Shown in pieces: positions 38,601-46,494 of a stretch of 64,000 bases of DNA. The translations under genes were made by a program, and so were the position numbers. Source of the stretch: Zonotrichia leucophrys gambelii (taxonomy: Eukaryota > Chordata > Aves > Passeriformes > Passerellidae); the NCBI RefSeq assembly GCF_028769735.1, contig NC_088171.1:141195917-141259916 (forward strand), written 5' to 3'. Below the pieces are notes generated by a model. That model made no database searches, was not told the DNA's origin, and saw nothing but the letters and a program-made list of their open reading frames with translations. How positions within the stretch are numbered: position 1 is the stretch's first letter; each line of letters begins with the position of its first letter.

Positions 38601-41600
38601 CCTCTGCTGAGGTATCATTTGGTTGCTGCTGGGTTTAGTTATGGGCTCAGCTGCCTGAGGGAAGTGAGGAACATGTAAGTAATAAGTGTATAACAATGTG
38701 TTCCTTATCCAGAAACTCCCACCTTTTCATCTGTGATATCCAGACATATCTGCATTTTCTGGAGAGAACAGTATAGCAGATTGATGTAGGTGATGAAAAA
38801 ATGTCTAGTTGCCAACAACATCATTAAGCAAAAAGGAGTGGATGGTTCATCAGGAATGTGCAGTTCCTTTCTGAAATGACTGATTTTTTCAGAAATATGG
38901 CTATTCAGTAATAAATGACTTAAATCAGTAATTCTGTTTAAAGTTAAATTTTAGTTAATTATTATAAATAATTATTATAAATTACTGCAAAGCAAGGATG
39001 CCAATGGAAGGCTTTAGAAATGTTCATTTTGATTAAAAATAACTCAGTTAAGTGTTTAGAAATCAAAGCTACATGTACCCATCTTGATATGTGTAGATCC
39101 AACAGAATAAAGGAGAAGTAGACATCCAGCTCTCTGATCCTCATTTTGAAACATGTCAGTTTATCTTTGGTTTTTTTAAAGCTTTTGGTCAGAAACTTGT
39201 TATAATCCATACTGAGCACGACTGGGCTAAATTTCTGTTAGCATTTATTTATTCAATGCACAGCCAACTGTATTGTGGCTACATAACACAAACCAGGCTA
39301 AGCTCATTTGTATTCCAGTACATGTAAAGTCAGCTCTCTAAGGAACTAATTCTGCAGTGATCATCCTCTCCAGGCTAGAAAGGTAGCAATTATTTAACTA
39401 GCTGAGGATCTCTGTTTGCCCACAAGAGTCTGTGCAGACAGGCTTTCCCTGCACTGTCTCCCTGCTGTCAGCAAGGGTCCCTGCTCCAGCTTCAAAGGAT
39501 CTTGACTTTGCCTCAGCTGCTCAGTAGATTCTTACAGGCCTGGGAAGGAGTTTTAACTTTTGCAGAAAATTGTGTAGATGTGCCCTGGTGAATGTGAAGA
39601 AAAGGTGGTAAGCTGAAATGCTGTTTCTAGGTCTGCTGTTGGTTGTACTGCTTCAGCAAATCATCTCTGCATTCAAGCTGCAGATGTGTTTATTACAAAC
39701 CCCAGTGCCATGAAACACACTTTATAGTTATGAAACATTTCGGGGTTTTGGCTAAAATTTGCCATAAATTGCAGAATATTTTCATGATGAATCTAGTTCA
39801 TTTAGGTTGGAATTCTGCTTTTATTCACCACAGTAATCTGGAGAATGGAATTACATCCCTTGTCATGACTCAGGCCACTGTTATGACTCATGCTTCATCT
39901 AGCTCCAAGTGGATAAAACAGCAGGGTCTATGACTGTCTTGGACAGTTATGATATGCAGGGGGATGAGATGTGTGGATATATTCAAATACTAGTTTAATG
40001 AAATTTAATAAATGTTAAAGAGATGGAATTACCAATGTGAGCTAGTAGCTTAGCAACAATAATTTTTGTTTTGTGTGCTTGGCAGCATCTAATCAAAGAC
40101 CAAGAGGCAGTTACAAAGGAAATGAAAGAGGTGGAGGCCCATCGGAGAAGGGTGGATCTGGAAGATCAACGTGGTCAGAGATTGATAGAAATGGATAAAG
40201 AAGAAATACAGAAAGCTCAGACAGTAAGATGATTGGATCTTAACGTGTTCTGGGGAGTCAATATGCTAACTTATACAAGTAGTACTGGTTAATAGTATTT
40301 TGACTGTAATGAATTAGTTCATGTCCATATGGAATATTTTCTAAAGAAATCTAATTTCTAGATACCTATATTAATAGATTAAGATTCTATGTTTAAAGTT
40401 TAGAGATTTCCAAAAAACTGAAGTGTCCAAACATCTGTATAATATTGACATTCTCTGGACCCGCCAGAAATATTAGCTTTTATTTTTTTACTTCTCAAAA
40501 CTTAGAAAGCATGTAAGACTCAAAAGTGCTTTTCAAAACAAGTCATCCTCCTGATAAGGAACATGTTTTGTTTGTAACCATAACAAAATAAAAGACAGCC
40601 TCAAAGGAGATTTCAGTTGGTAGTACTTGGCAGGAAATTCAGCTGTAGAAGCTGTCTTCTAGATCACAGTAATGAATGTGTGTAGCTTGACATTAGGAAT
40701 TGCTCAGATTTTCAAGCTCAGAACTTGTAACTGCACAGTTGGAGAAATAGTTGCAGCTATCCCACTGCCCATATGCTTGGCATCTGCATTTGTGTATTGT
40801 CTGGAAATAAACATATGGGTCTGAATTTTTGTAAACAGCATTTGATTTTTGGAAGCAGATGGATGTGGGTGAAAGTATTGGCATTCAGGTATCAATCTTG
40901 TGTCAGCTGCACCTGTTAGTGCAGCTAGTGGCTCTAGCAGGGACACCTGACAGGCATCCTGGAGACCACCTCAGTTTGTCCTGCCTGCTCTGTAGGTAGG
41001 GCTGTGCACTTGGAATAGACTGAATTTCTGGTAAGAAAAGTGTTTTATTAGGTGGCTGAAGAAAATGTAGCCAGAGGTGAGCAGAAGCACACTGCCAGTG
41101 ACTGGAGACCCAGGTGGGATGAGCAGGACCAGGAGGAGAGCTACAGAGAGATTGCCAAGCTCCTGCATGACAACAGGGTGAGAGAAGCTGAACTGCTCAA
41201 GGCCATGAGGGAGGCAGAAGAAAAAAAGGTATTTGCATAATTTCTTTTTCTAAGTGGGCCTGGCAAATATGTAACCACCTATAAAAGGGAGTGCAGAAAG
41301 CTGAAGTGTATTAGAGAAATATTTTGTTAGAATTCTCCTTTTCTGTTTTGACTGGGAGTTTCTGGAAGCACAAGAGTGAATTGGTAACGGTGGTTTAGCC
41401 TTAGGAAAGCATTTTCCTATTTCTGTAAGTTCCTCTCATTTTATTCTCTGACCCAAGACTTTTACCTTTCTCCAGGTGTTTGAATGAGACATTTTTCAAA
41501 ATGAAACCTTCACACAGCTGACTATCATATTTTGATTTTAGGATGATATGTAATCTGTAATAATCCAGATGGTTCTGTTTCTTGCTTTTTCCTTGCAACA

Positions 41601-43770
41601 CATCTGCTGAAGACATTTAATATCTCTGTTGCACAGCAGGAAGATGCTGTACAGAATAAAGCCCAACTGGAGGAAGAGCAGAAGGTGGCTGCTGCTGCAG
41701 ATGGGCACAGGAAGCAGTTCTTAGATGACAGAATGAATGATGAGTTGGAACTGGCTGAGAAGCTGCAGAGGGAAGATGGCTGTTTTGGTGAGCATGTAGA
41801 TAACACAGTTCTGTGTGGATGTTGGCATGAAGCATTCAATGACTGAACACAAATGAACTGTCCAATATTGGGGATAAACTTAAGCATAATTCCTTTACTA
41901 AGCACTCCATAACTGCTTATTGGCAATATTCTTTAATGAAACAGATGTATCTGTTTTCCAAGGCCAGACTTAGAAAGAAATCTCAGTTTGACACCTATCA
42001 AATGCAGCAGTATAAATGGCATTTTTGGTCGGAGCACAGGTCTAGCTCATCTTAAAATAATTTTAAAATCGCATCCATTAGAAATTTTCTGTCAAATAAT
42101 ATTTTCCTATGACATACAGTATTATACCAAGAACTGGTATAATACTCACATACAGTATTATACCAATAATACTTGTGCTTTTTCTAAGTGTTTGTTAAAA
42201 AAAAACAAAAAAACCCCAACACATTTATGCACTTCCAGAATTGGTCAGTACATCCTTCTCAAGTGCTGCATTTGTGTATTTTTGCAGGTATTTCTCCTAC
42301 CCCCCACCATGCTACCAAGGCTTACATAAAATTAGTGATTAATATTAGGGTTAGGTGATTAGTATTGCTTTGGGCAAACTTTTTCAGCCTTTGTCCTTAT
42401 TTACTTAATGTCTTAGTATGAAGTATTTTGCAACTGTTCATAATTAAAATGGGTGGCTCCTAAAACTACAAGCATGAGTAGCCATATTCCATATGATCTT
42501 AGTGGCCTGTTTGTCAGAAGATTAATTATATAGGAAGAAACAGCACATGTAATTTCTTAAAGAGCTGTAATTTCTTGAAGGGAATTTTAAGAAATTAATG
42601 AAATTACAGAGCTGTAATTCCTTAAAATGAAATGCTGTGATGCATAGCTTTGACCCAAAGAGTAGAAACATTGACCTCTAATTCTGAGCAAATTGTACTT
42701 GCCATTAACTGGAGTGGGTGATTGTTCTAGCTTTGCTTACTGGAGAAAAACTGTTTTACCTCCAGCTAGAAAACTTCACTTGAAATGTCAGTATTTTTAA
42801 TTTACAAAGAACCCTTCTTTCCATTTCCCACAGAGAGACTGCATGACTTAAAGGCCAGGTGTACAGAGAGAGAGGTGGAAGTCCAGCAAGTGCCAGGGTC
42901 TGGAAACATCTCTCCCAGTGATCTGTCTACATTAGCATCATCACTACGCAGTAAGTGTTTAAGTTAGGAGTGTCTTTCACATTTGGTTTCAGAGCATTGC
43001 TGGAACACCCAGCTGTGTGATTGAGCCATTAGCTGTGTAGGTGTTTAGTGGATAGTAAAACCAGTTTATTGTTGTGTTCTCTTTCACCTGCAGAAAATGT
43101 CTTTGCTCCCAGGGATGGCGTAGGTAAGAAGTGCCTGAAGTGTGTCATGTTATGAGAGTGGTCCTAGTAAACCTCAGCCTAATTTAGTTGCATTCTGACC
43201 TGATCATCTTGCCCATGCTTTTCCTGTCTTCATAGCTGTTTGTGATTTGGGAATGTTGAGAGGCTGTAGAGCTGTCTTTCATCAAAATCTGACTGGGAGT
43301 TTTAGTCAAGAATTAGTCCAATTTCCTCTGGTCTGTCCCAGCTAATCTGGCAGTGGAAGCAGTTTCAATTCCAATGCACCTTGTGTTCAAAGGTCTGCAG
43401 GCAGTGGGAACCTCTGGACCTGCTGTGGCCCCCATTAGCATCTGACCTGGTCGCCAGCAGAGGCACTGCTCTCACAGAACTTGCTCTCACCACTCTGAGG
43501 GCTGCCTCACATCCAGGGGTACTGAAAGCCAGCATTTCTCTGCCAGACATGTCTGTTTTGCAGCAGGTGTTTGTAGTGCTTATGGAAAAGCAGCAGTTGC
43601 AGTGGTAAGTTTGTTGCCCTTGTTTGTCCTCAGGCAGGAGCCGGGCCGAGCTGGCGCGCCGGGAGCGGGAGCTGATGGCCGAGGTGCGGCGCCTCAGACG
43701 CAGGATCGCCTCACGGGCCCGGGCCGGCCTCCGGGCAGCCCCTGCCCCAGCCACGGCCTGCTCGCCCTGA
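20584..43770 (+). CDS. TBC1D31: TBC1 domain family member 31 (WDR67): WD40-TBC-coiled-coil centrosomal protein, 23 coding exons
   Basis: TBC1D31 localises to centrosomes/centriolar satellites and has been linked to ciliogenesis through PKA and the ubiquitin ligase praja2. Coding exons: 20584-20660, 22983-23129, 23688-23803, 25667-25845, 28143-28294, 28745-28904, 29149-29349, 30513-30689, 31503-31582, 31687-31833, 32111-32244, 33234-33367, 33987-34166, 35154-35386, 35990-36139, 37322-37457, 38275-38358, 40086-40223, 41052-41228, 41637-41787, 42834-42950, 43094-43123, 43634-43770. Every junction is GT-AG and the phases close, giving 3,237 nt or 1,078 residues (human 1,066 from memory). WD40 repeats occupy about residues 26-344, a TBC domain about 420-630, and charged coiled coil about 690-985. 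The TBC part shows no IxxDxxR or YxQ finger motif, so Rab-GAP catalysis is doubtful. Exon 1 and exon 23 are far more GC-rich than the rest. Two acceptors (exons 17 and 20) are ambiguous by 3 nt. Confidence 0.96.
20814..21110 (-). mobile_element. CR1 LINE, 5'-truncated, minus orientation
   Basis: The left edge is TCACAGAATCGCTGCGGTTG, followed by AAGATCATCCGGTCCAAG, GGCTTGGAATGTCTCCGGAG, CGGGCAGCCTGTTTGGTG, TCCTGTCGCTGGGCAGCACC and GAGAAGAGTC, the reverse complement of CR1's 3' end. It lies immediately downstream of TBC1D31 exon 1 and has kept several CpGs, unusual for an old CR1. Confidence 0.9.
22148..22525 (-). mobile_element. CR1 LINE, 5'-truncated, minus orientation
   Basis: The left edge ATAGAATCATAGAATGG is the inverted CR1 3' terminal repeat. 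Then come AAGATCATCTAGTTCCAA, CTTGAGCGCTTCCAGGGATG, CCAGTGTCTAATGTAAACCT and GGCCACAATTAGGTCACATC. The minus strand keeps a 95-codon open frame over the conserved 3' region, but this is not a gene. Confidence 0.92.
22983..23129 (+). CDS. TBC1D31: TBC1D31 coding exon 2 (residues 26-75)
   Basis: A TTCACAG acceptor is followed by VMVNIIHSVQGYHSKTIHFL and then NVAFDSSGDSLLAGDRQGNI, a first WD40 blade. The donor is AG|GTAAGA. Confidence 0.95.
23688..23803 (+). CDS. TBC1D31: TBC1D31 coding exon 3 (residues 76-113)
   Basis: After AAATAG it reads FSLVQRTMQACTALAFNLRR, then KTEFLVALADYSVKCFDT, with donor CAG|GTAAGG. It is almost identical to the human sequence. Confidence 0.96.
23804..25666 (+). other. 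TBC1D31: TBC1D31 intron 3
   Basis: No gene or confident repeat is seen. A short direct repeat of TTAGACAATGTACA occurs at about 24213-24246. Confidence 0.5.
25667..25845 (+). CDS. TBC1D31: TBC1D31 coding exon 4 (residues 114-173)
   Basis: A TCTGCAG acceptor leads into TQELVSWMRGHESSVSSISV and later DTAQLWDLDTFQR, a clear WD-dipeptide-type repeat. The donor is AAG|GTGAGT. Confidence 0.97.
26040..26225 (+). mobile_element. Degraded CR1-like fragment
   Basis: Weak CR1 3'-end order is visible: TTTAGAGGTACTCAAAAC, TTGGACATGACCTTG, GTTGACCTTGCATCAG and TTGATTCCAACCTGAATGG. It is heavily diverged, lies in TBC1D31 intron 4, and needs a repeat library to confirm. Confidence 0.45.
28143..28294 (+). 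CDS. TBC1D31: TBC1D31 coding exon 5 (residues 174-223)
   Basis: A TTCCAG acceptor is followed by VFFLPLSNTILSCFKDNSVF, then AWEFDTLHCKYQL, and ends with AVT and a split Arg at GTAAAT. A run of eight T residues occurs at the exon start. Confidence 0.95.
28745..28904 (+). CDS. TBC1D31: TBC1D31 coding exon 6 (residues 224-277)
   Basis: The acceptor ATGCAG leads into DGRTLVAGGKSNHLHLWCLE, a WD40 blade, then IRIIQMPEKVRAVRHLEFLP. It ends SNQ|GTCAGT. Confidence 0.96.
29149..29349 (+). CDS. TBC1D31: TBC1D31 coding exon 7 (residues 278-344)
   Basis: After TTGTAG it reads VLGVLSQDNIMRFINIETSQ and later GRYIASVMENGSLNLYSVQA, ending EGNK with AAG|GTAGAG. It is the last WD40 blade. The frame continues 42 codons into the intron. 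Confidence 0.96.
30513..30689 (+). CDS. TBC1D31: TBC1D31 coding exon 8, linker (residues 345-403)
   Basis: An ACTAG acceptor is followed by PPPFTFKTVEDGPKYTSEAN, then a lysine/serine-rich linker ending NKE|GTAGGA. It joins the WD40 and TBC parts and is the less conserved stretch in this protein. Confidence 0.9.
31503..31582 (+). CDS. TBC1D31: TBC1D31 coding exon 9 (residues 404-429)
   Basis: After TTGTAG it reads NELPGGLNKKRLQALLKGFG and EYPAKY, with donor AG|GTGTTT. It is the start of the TBC region. Confidence 0.95.
31687..31833 (+). CDS. TBC1D31: TBC1D31 coding exon 10 (residues 430-478)
   Basis: The TTGCAG acceptor opens MFVWRSLLQLPENHLAFSSL, then IDRGIHSAFVNIQKEYP. It carries the WR..L.LP TBC entry motif. 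The donor is AG|GTAAAA. Confidence 0.96.
32111..32244 (+). CDS. TBC1D31: TBC1D31 coding exon 11 (residues 479-523)
   Basis: A TGTACAG acceptor is followed by TLSALAHWSAIFAETPYMPL and LAFPFVKLFQNNQLICFE. The donor is G|GTAAGC. The region where a YxQGM motif would be expected does not have one. Confidence 0.96.
33234..33367 (+). CDS. TBC1D31: TBC1D31 coding exon 12 (residues 524-568)
   Basis: TTTCAG is followed by NFCQHWFEYFPNPPINVLGM, then MENVLAHHDKELLQHLI. It ends TSQ|GTAATA. Confidence 0.96.
33756..33839 (+). repeat. 42-bp tandem duplication (2 copies)
   Basis: A 42-nt unit beginning TAATCACTCCAGATTAATTT is followed directly by a second copy from 33798. By eye the two differ at only two or three positions. 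It lies in TBC1D31 intron 12, about 150 bp before exon 13. Confidence 0.9.
33987..34166 (+). CDS. TBC1D31: TBC1D31 coding exon 13 (residues 569-628)
   Basis: ATTTAG is followed by VYAWPLLETLLSEVLTREEW, then LKAFDNIFSNHPSYFLM, ending ADFE|GTAAAC. It closes the TBC fold with the WPLL..LFSEVL-type helix. Confidence 0.96.
35154..35386 (+). CDS. TBC1D31: TBC1D31 coding exon 14 (residues 629-705)
   Basis: TTACAG is followed by YFFHHRNNVDIDVVIKEAYH, later LTKGQYPVFNKYPMFIV, and the charged start of the coiled coil. The donor is AG|GTATTA. Confidence 0.96.
35990..36139 (+). CDS. TBC1D31: TBC1D31 coding exon 15, coiled coil (residues 706-755)
   Basis: A CATGTAG acceptor is followed by a Glu/Gln/Lys-rich helix including QKAEDEAWYQRQKLLQEAEE. 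The donor is AG|GTATTA. DEAWYQ is conserved in the human protein. Confidence 0.95.
36691..36830 (-). mobile_element. Short CR1 3'-end fragment, minus orientation
   Basis: The order ATCATTTAAGTTGGAAA, AAGATCATCAAGTCTAAC, AACCCAGCACTGCCAGG, CACTAAACCATGTCCCTAAC matches the inverted 3' end of a CR1 subfamily common in birds. It lies in TBC1D31 intron 15. Confidence 0.85.
37322..37457 (+). CDS. TBC1D31: TBC1D31 coding exon 16, coiled coil (residues 756-801)
   Basis: A TTGAAG acceptor is followed by LAVVKRELKVKELQLLDGSR and later LDDEIARK, with AAG|GTTGAG donor. It aligns with the human AAVKRELKVKE and LDDEIGRK. Confidence 0.94.
38275..38358 (+). CDS. TBC1D31: TBC1D31 coding exon 17, coiled coil (residues 802-829)
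   Basis: Reading KNKASMRQQETNAVQ to ESQKQLFEQ, donor CAG|GTAATT. The C-terminal ESQKQLFEQ matches human ESQKRLYEK. The 5' edge is uncertain by 3 nt either way, because AAAG, CAG and AAG acceptors stand in frame one after another. Confidence 0.8.
40086..40223 (+). CDS. TBC1D31: TBC1D31 coding exon 18, coiled coil (residues 830-875)
   Basis: TTGGCAG is followed by HLIKDQEAVTKEMKEVEAHR and then RRVDLEDQRGQRLIEMDKEE. The donor is ACA|GTAAGA. RRKVDLE-type sequence is conserved in human. Confidence 0.93.
41052..41228 (+). CDS. TBC1D31: TBC1D31 coding exon 19, coiled coil (residues 876-934)
   Basis: After TTATTAG it reads VAEENVARGEQKHTASDWRP, later EIAKLLHDNRVREAELLKAM, with AAG|GTATTT donor. It aligns with human VAKLLRENRRKEIEIINAM. 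Confidence 0.93.
41637..41787 (+). CDS. TBC1D31: TBC1D31 coding exon 20 (residues 935-984)
   Basis: GCACAG|CAG|GAAGAT: either AG can be used, adding or dropping one Gln. The exon reads EDAVQNKAQLEEEQKVAAAA and a further acidic helix, and ends TTTG|GTGAGC. Confidence 0.85.
42112..42165. repeat. Perfect 12-bp inverted repeat plus 18-bp direct repeat
   Basis: AGTATTATACCA (42118-42129) and its exact reverse complement TGGTATAATACT (42135-42146) flank a 5-nt loop. The block ACATACAGTATTATACCA at 42112-42129 recurs at 42148-42165. It lies in TBC1D31 intron 20. Confidence 0.9.
42834..42950 (+). CDS. TBC1D31: TBC1D31 coding exon 21 (residues 985-1023)
   Basis: CCCACAG is followed by RLHDLKARCTEREVEVQQVP and a Ser-rich stretch to SSLR, with donor A|GTAAGT. 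It is placed by phase and splice sites, and similarity to human is weak here. Confidence 0.8.
43094..43123 (+). CDS. TBC1D31: TBC1D31 coding exon 22, 30-nt microexon (residues 1024-1033)
   Basis: CTGCAG is followed by NVFAPRDGV and donor G|GTAAGA. It keeps the frame between exons 21 and 23. Support is splice sites and phase only, since it is too short for homology. Confidence 0.65.
   Translation, partial: KMSLLPGMA
43634..43770 (+). CDS. TBC1D31: TBC1D31 coding exon 23, C-terminus (residues 1034-1078)
   Basis: After TCCTCAG the phase-compatible frame reads RSRAELARRERELMAEVRRL, then RRRIASRARAGLRAAP, stop TGA at 43768-43770. It corresponds to human KVRNLRQRLTARAR near the C-terminus. It is extremely GC-rich and Arg/Ala-rich relative to the other exons. 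Confidence 0.85.
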
Positions 43771-43995
43771 GGGGACTTGCACTGCACCTTTAGCTGCACC
43801 TTCAAATTATTAATCAGTGAAAAGCTAAATATGTATAGTGTGTATAGTGTGATTCAAGATGGATCATAGACTTATTAAAGGCTTTTGGAGATATTTTTAT
43901 ATAAGAATAAAATCCTAGCTAGAAAATATGTCTTTTGTTTGTAACCTTGTTGTTATTTTTTACTTCTAAAATAAACTAATTTTTTACCATTAAGT
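43771..43995 (+). other. TBC1D31: TBC1D31 3' UTR with two poly(A) signals
   Basis: A short, AT-rich 3' UTR with AATAAA at 43906-43911 and at 43970-43975. The end near 43.93-44.0 kb is inferred from these hexamers. Confidence 0.7.
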
Positions 43996-45357
43996 TACTG
44001 AATGTGCAGTATTTGTATATTTCTTTTTGTTTTGGTGGCTGCCCTGACTTGAAGAAACAAACCACTGTTAAAATGTTGGTTTTGTCAGTGATGTGAAAGT
44101 GGATTCTACAAGTTGCAGCAGGGAAATCTGCAATCAGAGAAAAGAATCCTTTCCAGTGAGGGCCAAACACTGAAACCAAGGCCCAGAGTGGATGTGGAGC
44201 ACCTGCTGCTGGAGATGCATGCAGTGGTTACACATATTAGCAAGTTCATTCCATGAGAAAGAATGGGAGAGAGAATCTAAACAAATACTGTGCTCTTCGT
44301 AGTGCTTGTGGTACTGATGGCTAATGCTTTTGACCCAAGTCAAGAACATTATGTGGTGTTACAGTAAAAGGGAATAGGGCAAAGTAAATTAGAGTGAATC
44401 ATCCATAATTGCTACACACCATGCTGATACAGGCGTAGACTTGGCCCTGTAAAAATATGAGGACTGGGATCTTAATTTGTTCTGCTTCCCCTGGGGTTTT
44501 GCTGATGCTCTTTGGGGCAGCAGTATGGGAGCAGAGTGCTCCTGCTGGCCCTGGGGCTGAGGCACTGGGCAGACCCAGGATGATTGCTCTGACCTGCAGC
44601 TTTTTGTCACCTGGGGCGGGGAACAGCCTCTTTCCTGCTCGTTAAATTACATGAAAACCTAAAAGCACAAAGCTCTACCTGGTTTTCCTTGCCTTAACAT
44701 CTTCTGCATCTGGAAATAGAAAGAGTCACATTAGCAGCAACCAGAATCTCTAGAAATCTCATTGCAGCCCTCAGCAGAGTGTGGAGAAGAGGCCTCATTC
44801 CTTTTCAAAGGGAGAAAAATGCAACAAGCCAGGATCATCTCAGAGGAAGAGGGAGTAGATGAGAAAAATTGTCTTTTTCTGATTATTTTCTTGGAGTTTA
44901 CATATAATTATTTCTTACAGTTAAAGGGAAATAATAAACTCACTGAGGTTTTGGGCTGCACTATGGGCTATGTGTGTATGTGCCTATGGTTTGTAAATGT
45001 GTATAAACCGGAGCGTTTCCCGCAGGCAGGGCTGGTGTCTGGCCGTGTCCCCACAGCAGCTCCTGGGCCCTGCCCGCAGCCCGACCCCGGGTGTGCCCGC
45101 TGCCCACCGCAGGAGCCATTGCCGGTGCCCACAGCCCTGCAGGGCTCCCACACAGCCCAGGGGCTGCCAAGAGCGAGAATAACTGTAGGAGTTACTCCCG
45201 TGGCCCAGCCCGGCAGGGCCAGGCCCCTGACCTGGAACCGCCGCTTCGGAAATCACGACGAGCACGGCTCGGGAGTCACGGGCCGGCTCGGGGCGCGGTG
45301 TCGGGCGAGTTTGTCACCGCTAAAAGCGCGGGCGAGAGCAAAAGAGCTGCCCGCCTT
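43996..45357. other. Intergenic, TBC1D31 to tRNA-Met
   Basis: The left half is AT-rich and featureless. From about 45.0 kb it becomes CpG-rich. A long plus-strand open frame (44762-45424) crosses the tRNA in antisense and is judged non-coding. Confidence 0.6.
45340..45343 (-). terminator. RNA polymerase III terminator (TTTT)
   Basis: On the minus strand a TTTT tract begins 15 nt after the tRNA 3' end, the usual Pol III stop signal. Confidence 0.7.
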
Positions 45358-45430
45358 TGCCCCGTGTGAGGATCGAACTCACGACCTTCAGATTATGAGA
45401 CTGACGCGCTACCTACTGCGCTAACGAGGC
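45358..45430 (-). tRNA. tRNA-Met (CAT), elongator
   Basis: The minus strand gives a 73-nt tRNA starting GCCTCGT and ending ACGGGGCA. The 7-bp acceptor stem pairs with one G-T. The anticodon loop CTCATAA has the CAT anticodon, the T-loop is TTCGATC, and A-box (TAGCGCAGTAGG) and B-box (GAGTTCGATCC) sequences are intact. No intron is present. The sequence is essentially that of vertebrate elongator tRNA-Met. From memory the human genome has a minus-strand tRNA-Met between TBC1D31 and FAM83A too, so the gene seems conserved in place. Confidence 0.97.
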
Positions 45431-45790
45431 GGCTGGAAGAACTTCCTCCGTGAGGCCTCTTGGTCCTACCGGCGGCCTCGCTCCCCGATAAGGCCACAGG
45501 AGGACACGGCCCGGCCCGGCCCCTCCTCCGCCCACAGCGGGCGGGGTCCTGTGCTGCCCGTGCGGGGGCTCGCAGTGATCATGTGGGACCGCAGCGTGAC
45601 AGCGGGGCTGCGCTAGGGTGACAGTGTGAGGCCCCATAGTATAACCTGTGAGGAGCCCCGCCGTGCCCGTGTGGGGGACCAGGCTGACCCTGAGGGACAC
45701 CGGGGTGACCATGAGAGATCGTGGCCGAGGAGGGGAGGGCCGTCCCTGGCCCCGATCGGCGTTGGCAGGGCACAGTCCTGCCTGTCAGGG

Positions 45791-45846
45791 TAATTAGATG
45801 GCATCATTTTCGCCCTAATTGCGCAGAACAGGTCAGGAGATAATTA
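45791..45846 (+). promoter_or_regulatory. Array of three TAATTR homeodomain-type cores at 25-bp intervals
   Basis: TAATTA at 45791, TAATTG at 45816 and TAATTA at 45841 are spaced exactly 25 bp start to start inside the CpG island. They are candidate homeodomain binding sites in a FAM83A upstream element. This is inference from motif and spacing only. Confidence 0.4.
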
Positions 45847-46494
45847 GTGACTTTCGGCCGCGTCTGGCAGCTGCGGGCGGATGTTGGGGGCGGAGGGAGG
45901 GTCGGGGTAGTTTTTAAAATCACCCCAGAAACTCCGGCCGGCCCCGCCACCACCCCTCCTCGGCCCCACGTGGTCGCTCTGGGATTAATATCCGAGCCTT
46001 TTCATACTCTTCTGTGTTTCGTACATCTTTGTCTCATCTTTACGTGTGATTTTTTTTCCCCACCCCATAGGGCACCTGACATAGCCCCAGAATCTGTGAA
46101 GCTGCCCTGAAAAGCTGTCCCTGAAGACGCCCGTGCTGCCGAGGCCAGGGCGGCGGGACCCTCTCCCTGCTCCGCCCGGCCCCAGCCGCCCTCACACGAG
46201 CCCGGGCCGGCACTCCCCGGTTCCCGCATCCCCCTGGAGCCGTGGCACGGACACGGGGCTGCCCCAGGGGCCAGGCCAGCCCACCCGGGCGCGGGAAGTG
46301 TGTCACGCGTGGCGCTGCAGCCAGGCACGCACGCAGGTATGGACGGACACCCGGGGCAGCTGCGGCCGCCCCGCCTCCCTCGGCCAGACCGGCCGGCCCG
46401 GCTGCCCCCGGGCTGTCACCCGCGCTCCATCCCCCTAATGACACAGCACGGAGCTGCCACGGGGGCAACGTGACTCCAGAAGCTTCAGCCTGGG

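Larger units (their letters stand above)
45000..46450. promoter_or_regulatory. CpG-rich island around tRNA-Met, upstream of FAM83A
   Basis: Dense CpG runs through most of this interval (for example around 45230-45320, 45470-45550, 45850-45960 and 46130-46430). It contains the tRNA gene and may include distal promoter or enhancer DNA for FAM83A, whose coding start is about 1 kb beyond. Whether the island belongs to the tRNA, to FAM83A or to a 5' non-coding exon cannot be decided here. Confidence 0.6.

Noticed and set aside
44762..45424. 220-codon plus-strand open frame
   Set aside because: It is antisense to the tRNA-Met gene and passes into the CpG island. There is no recognisable domain, and the composition changes abruptly halfway.
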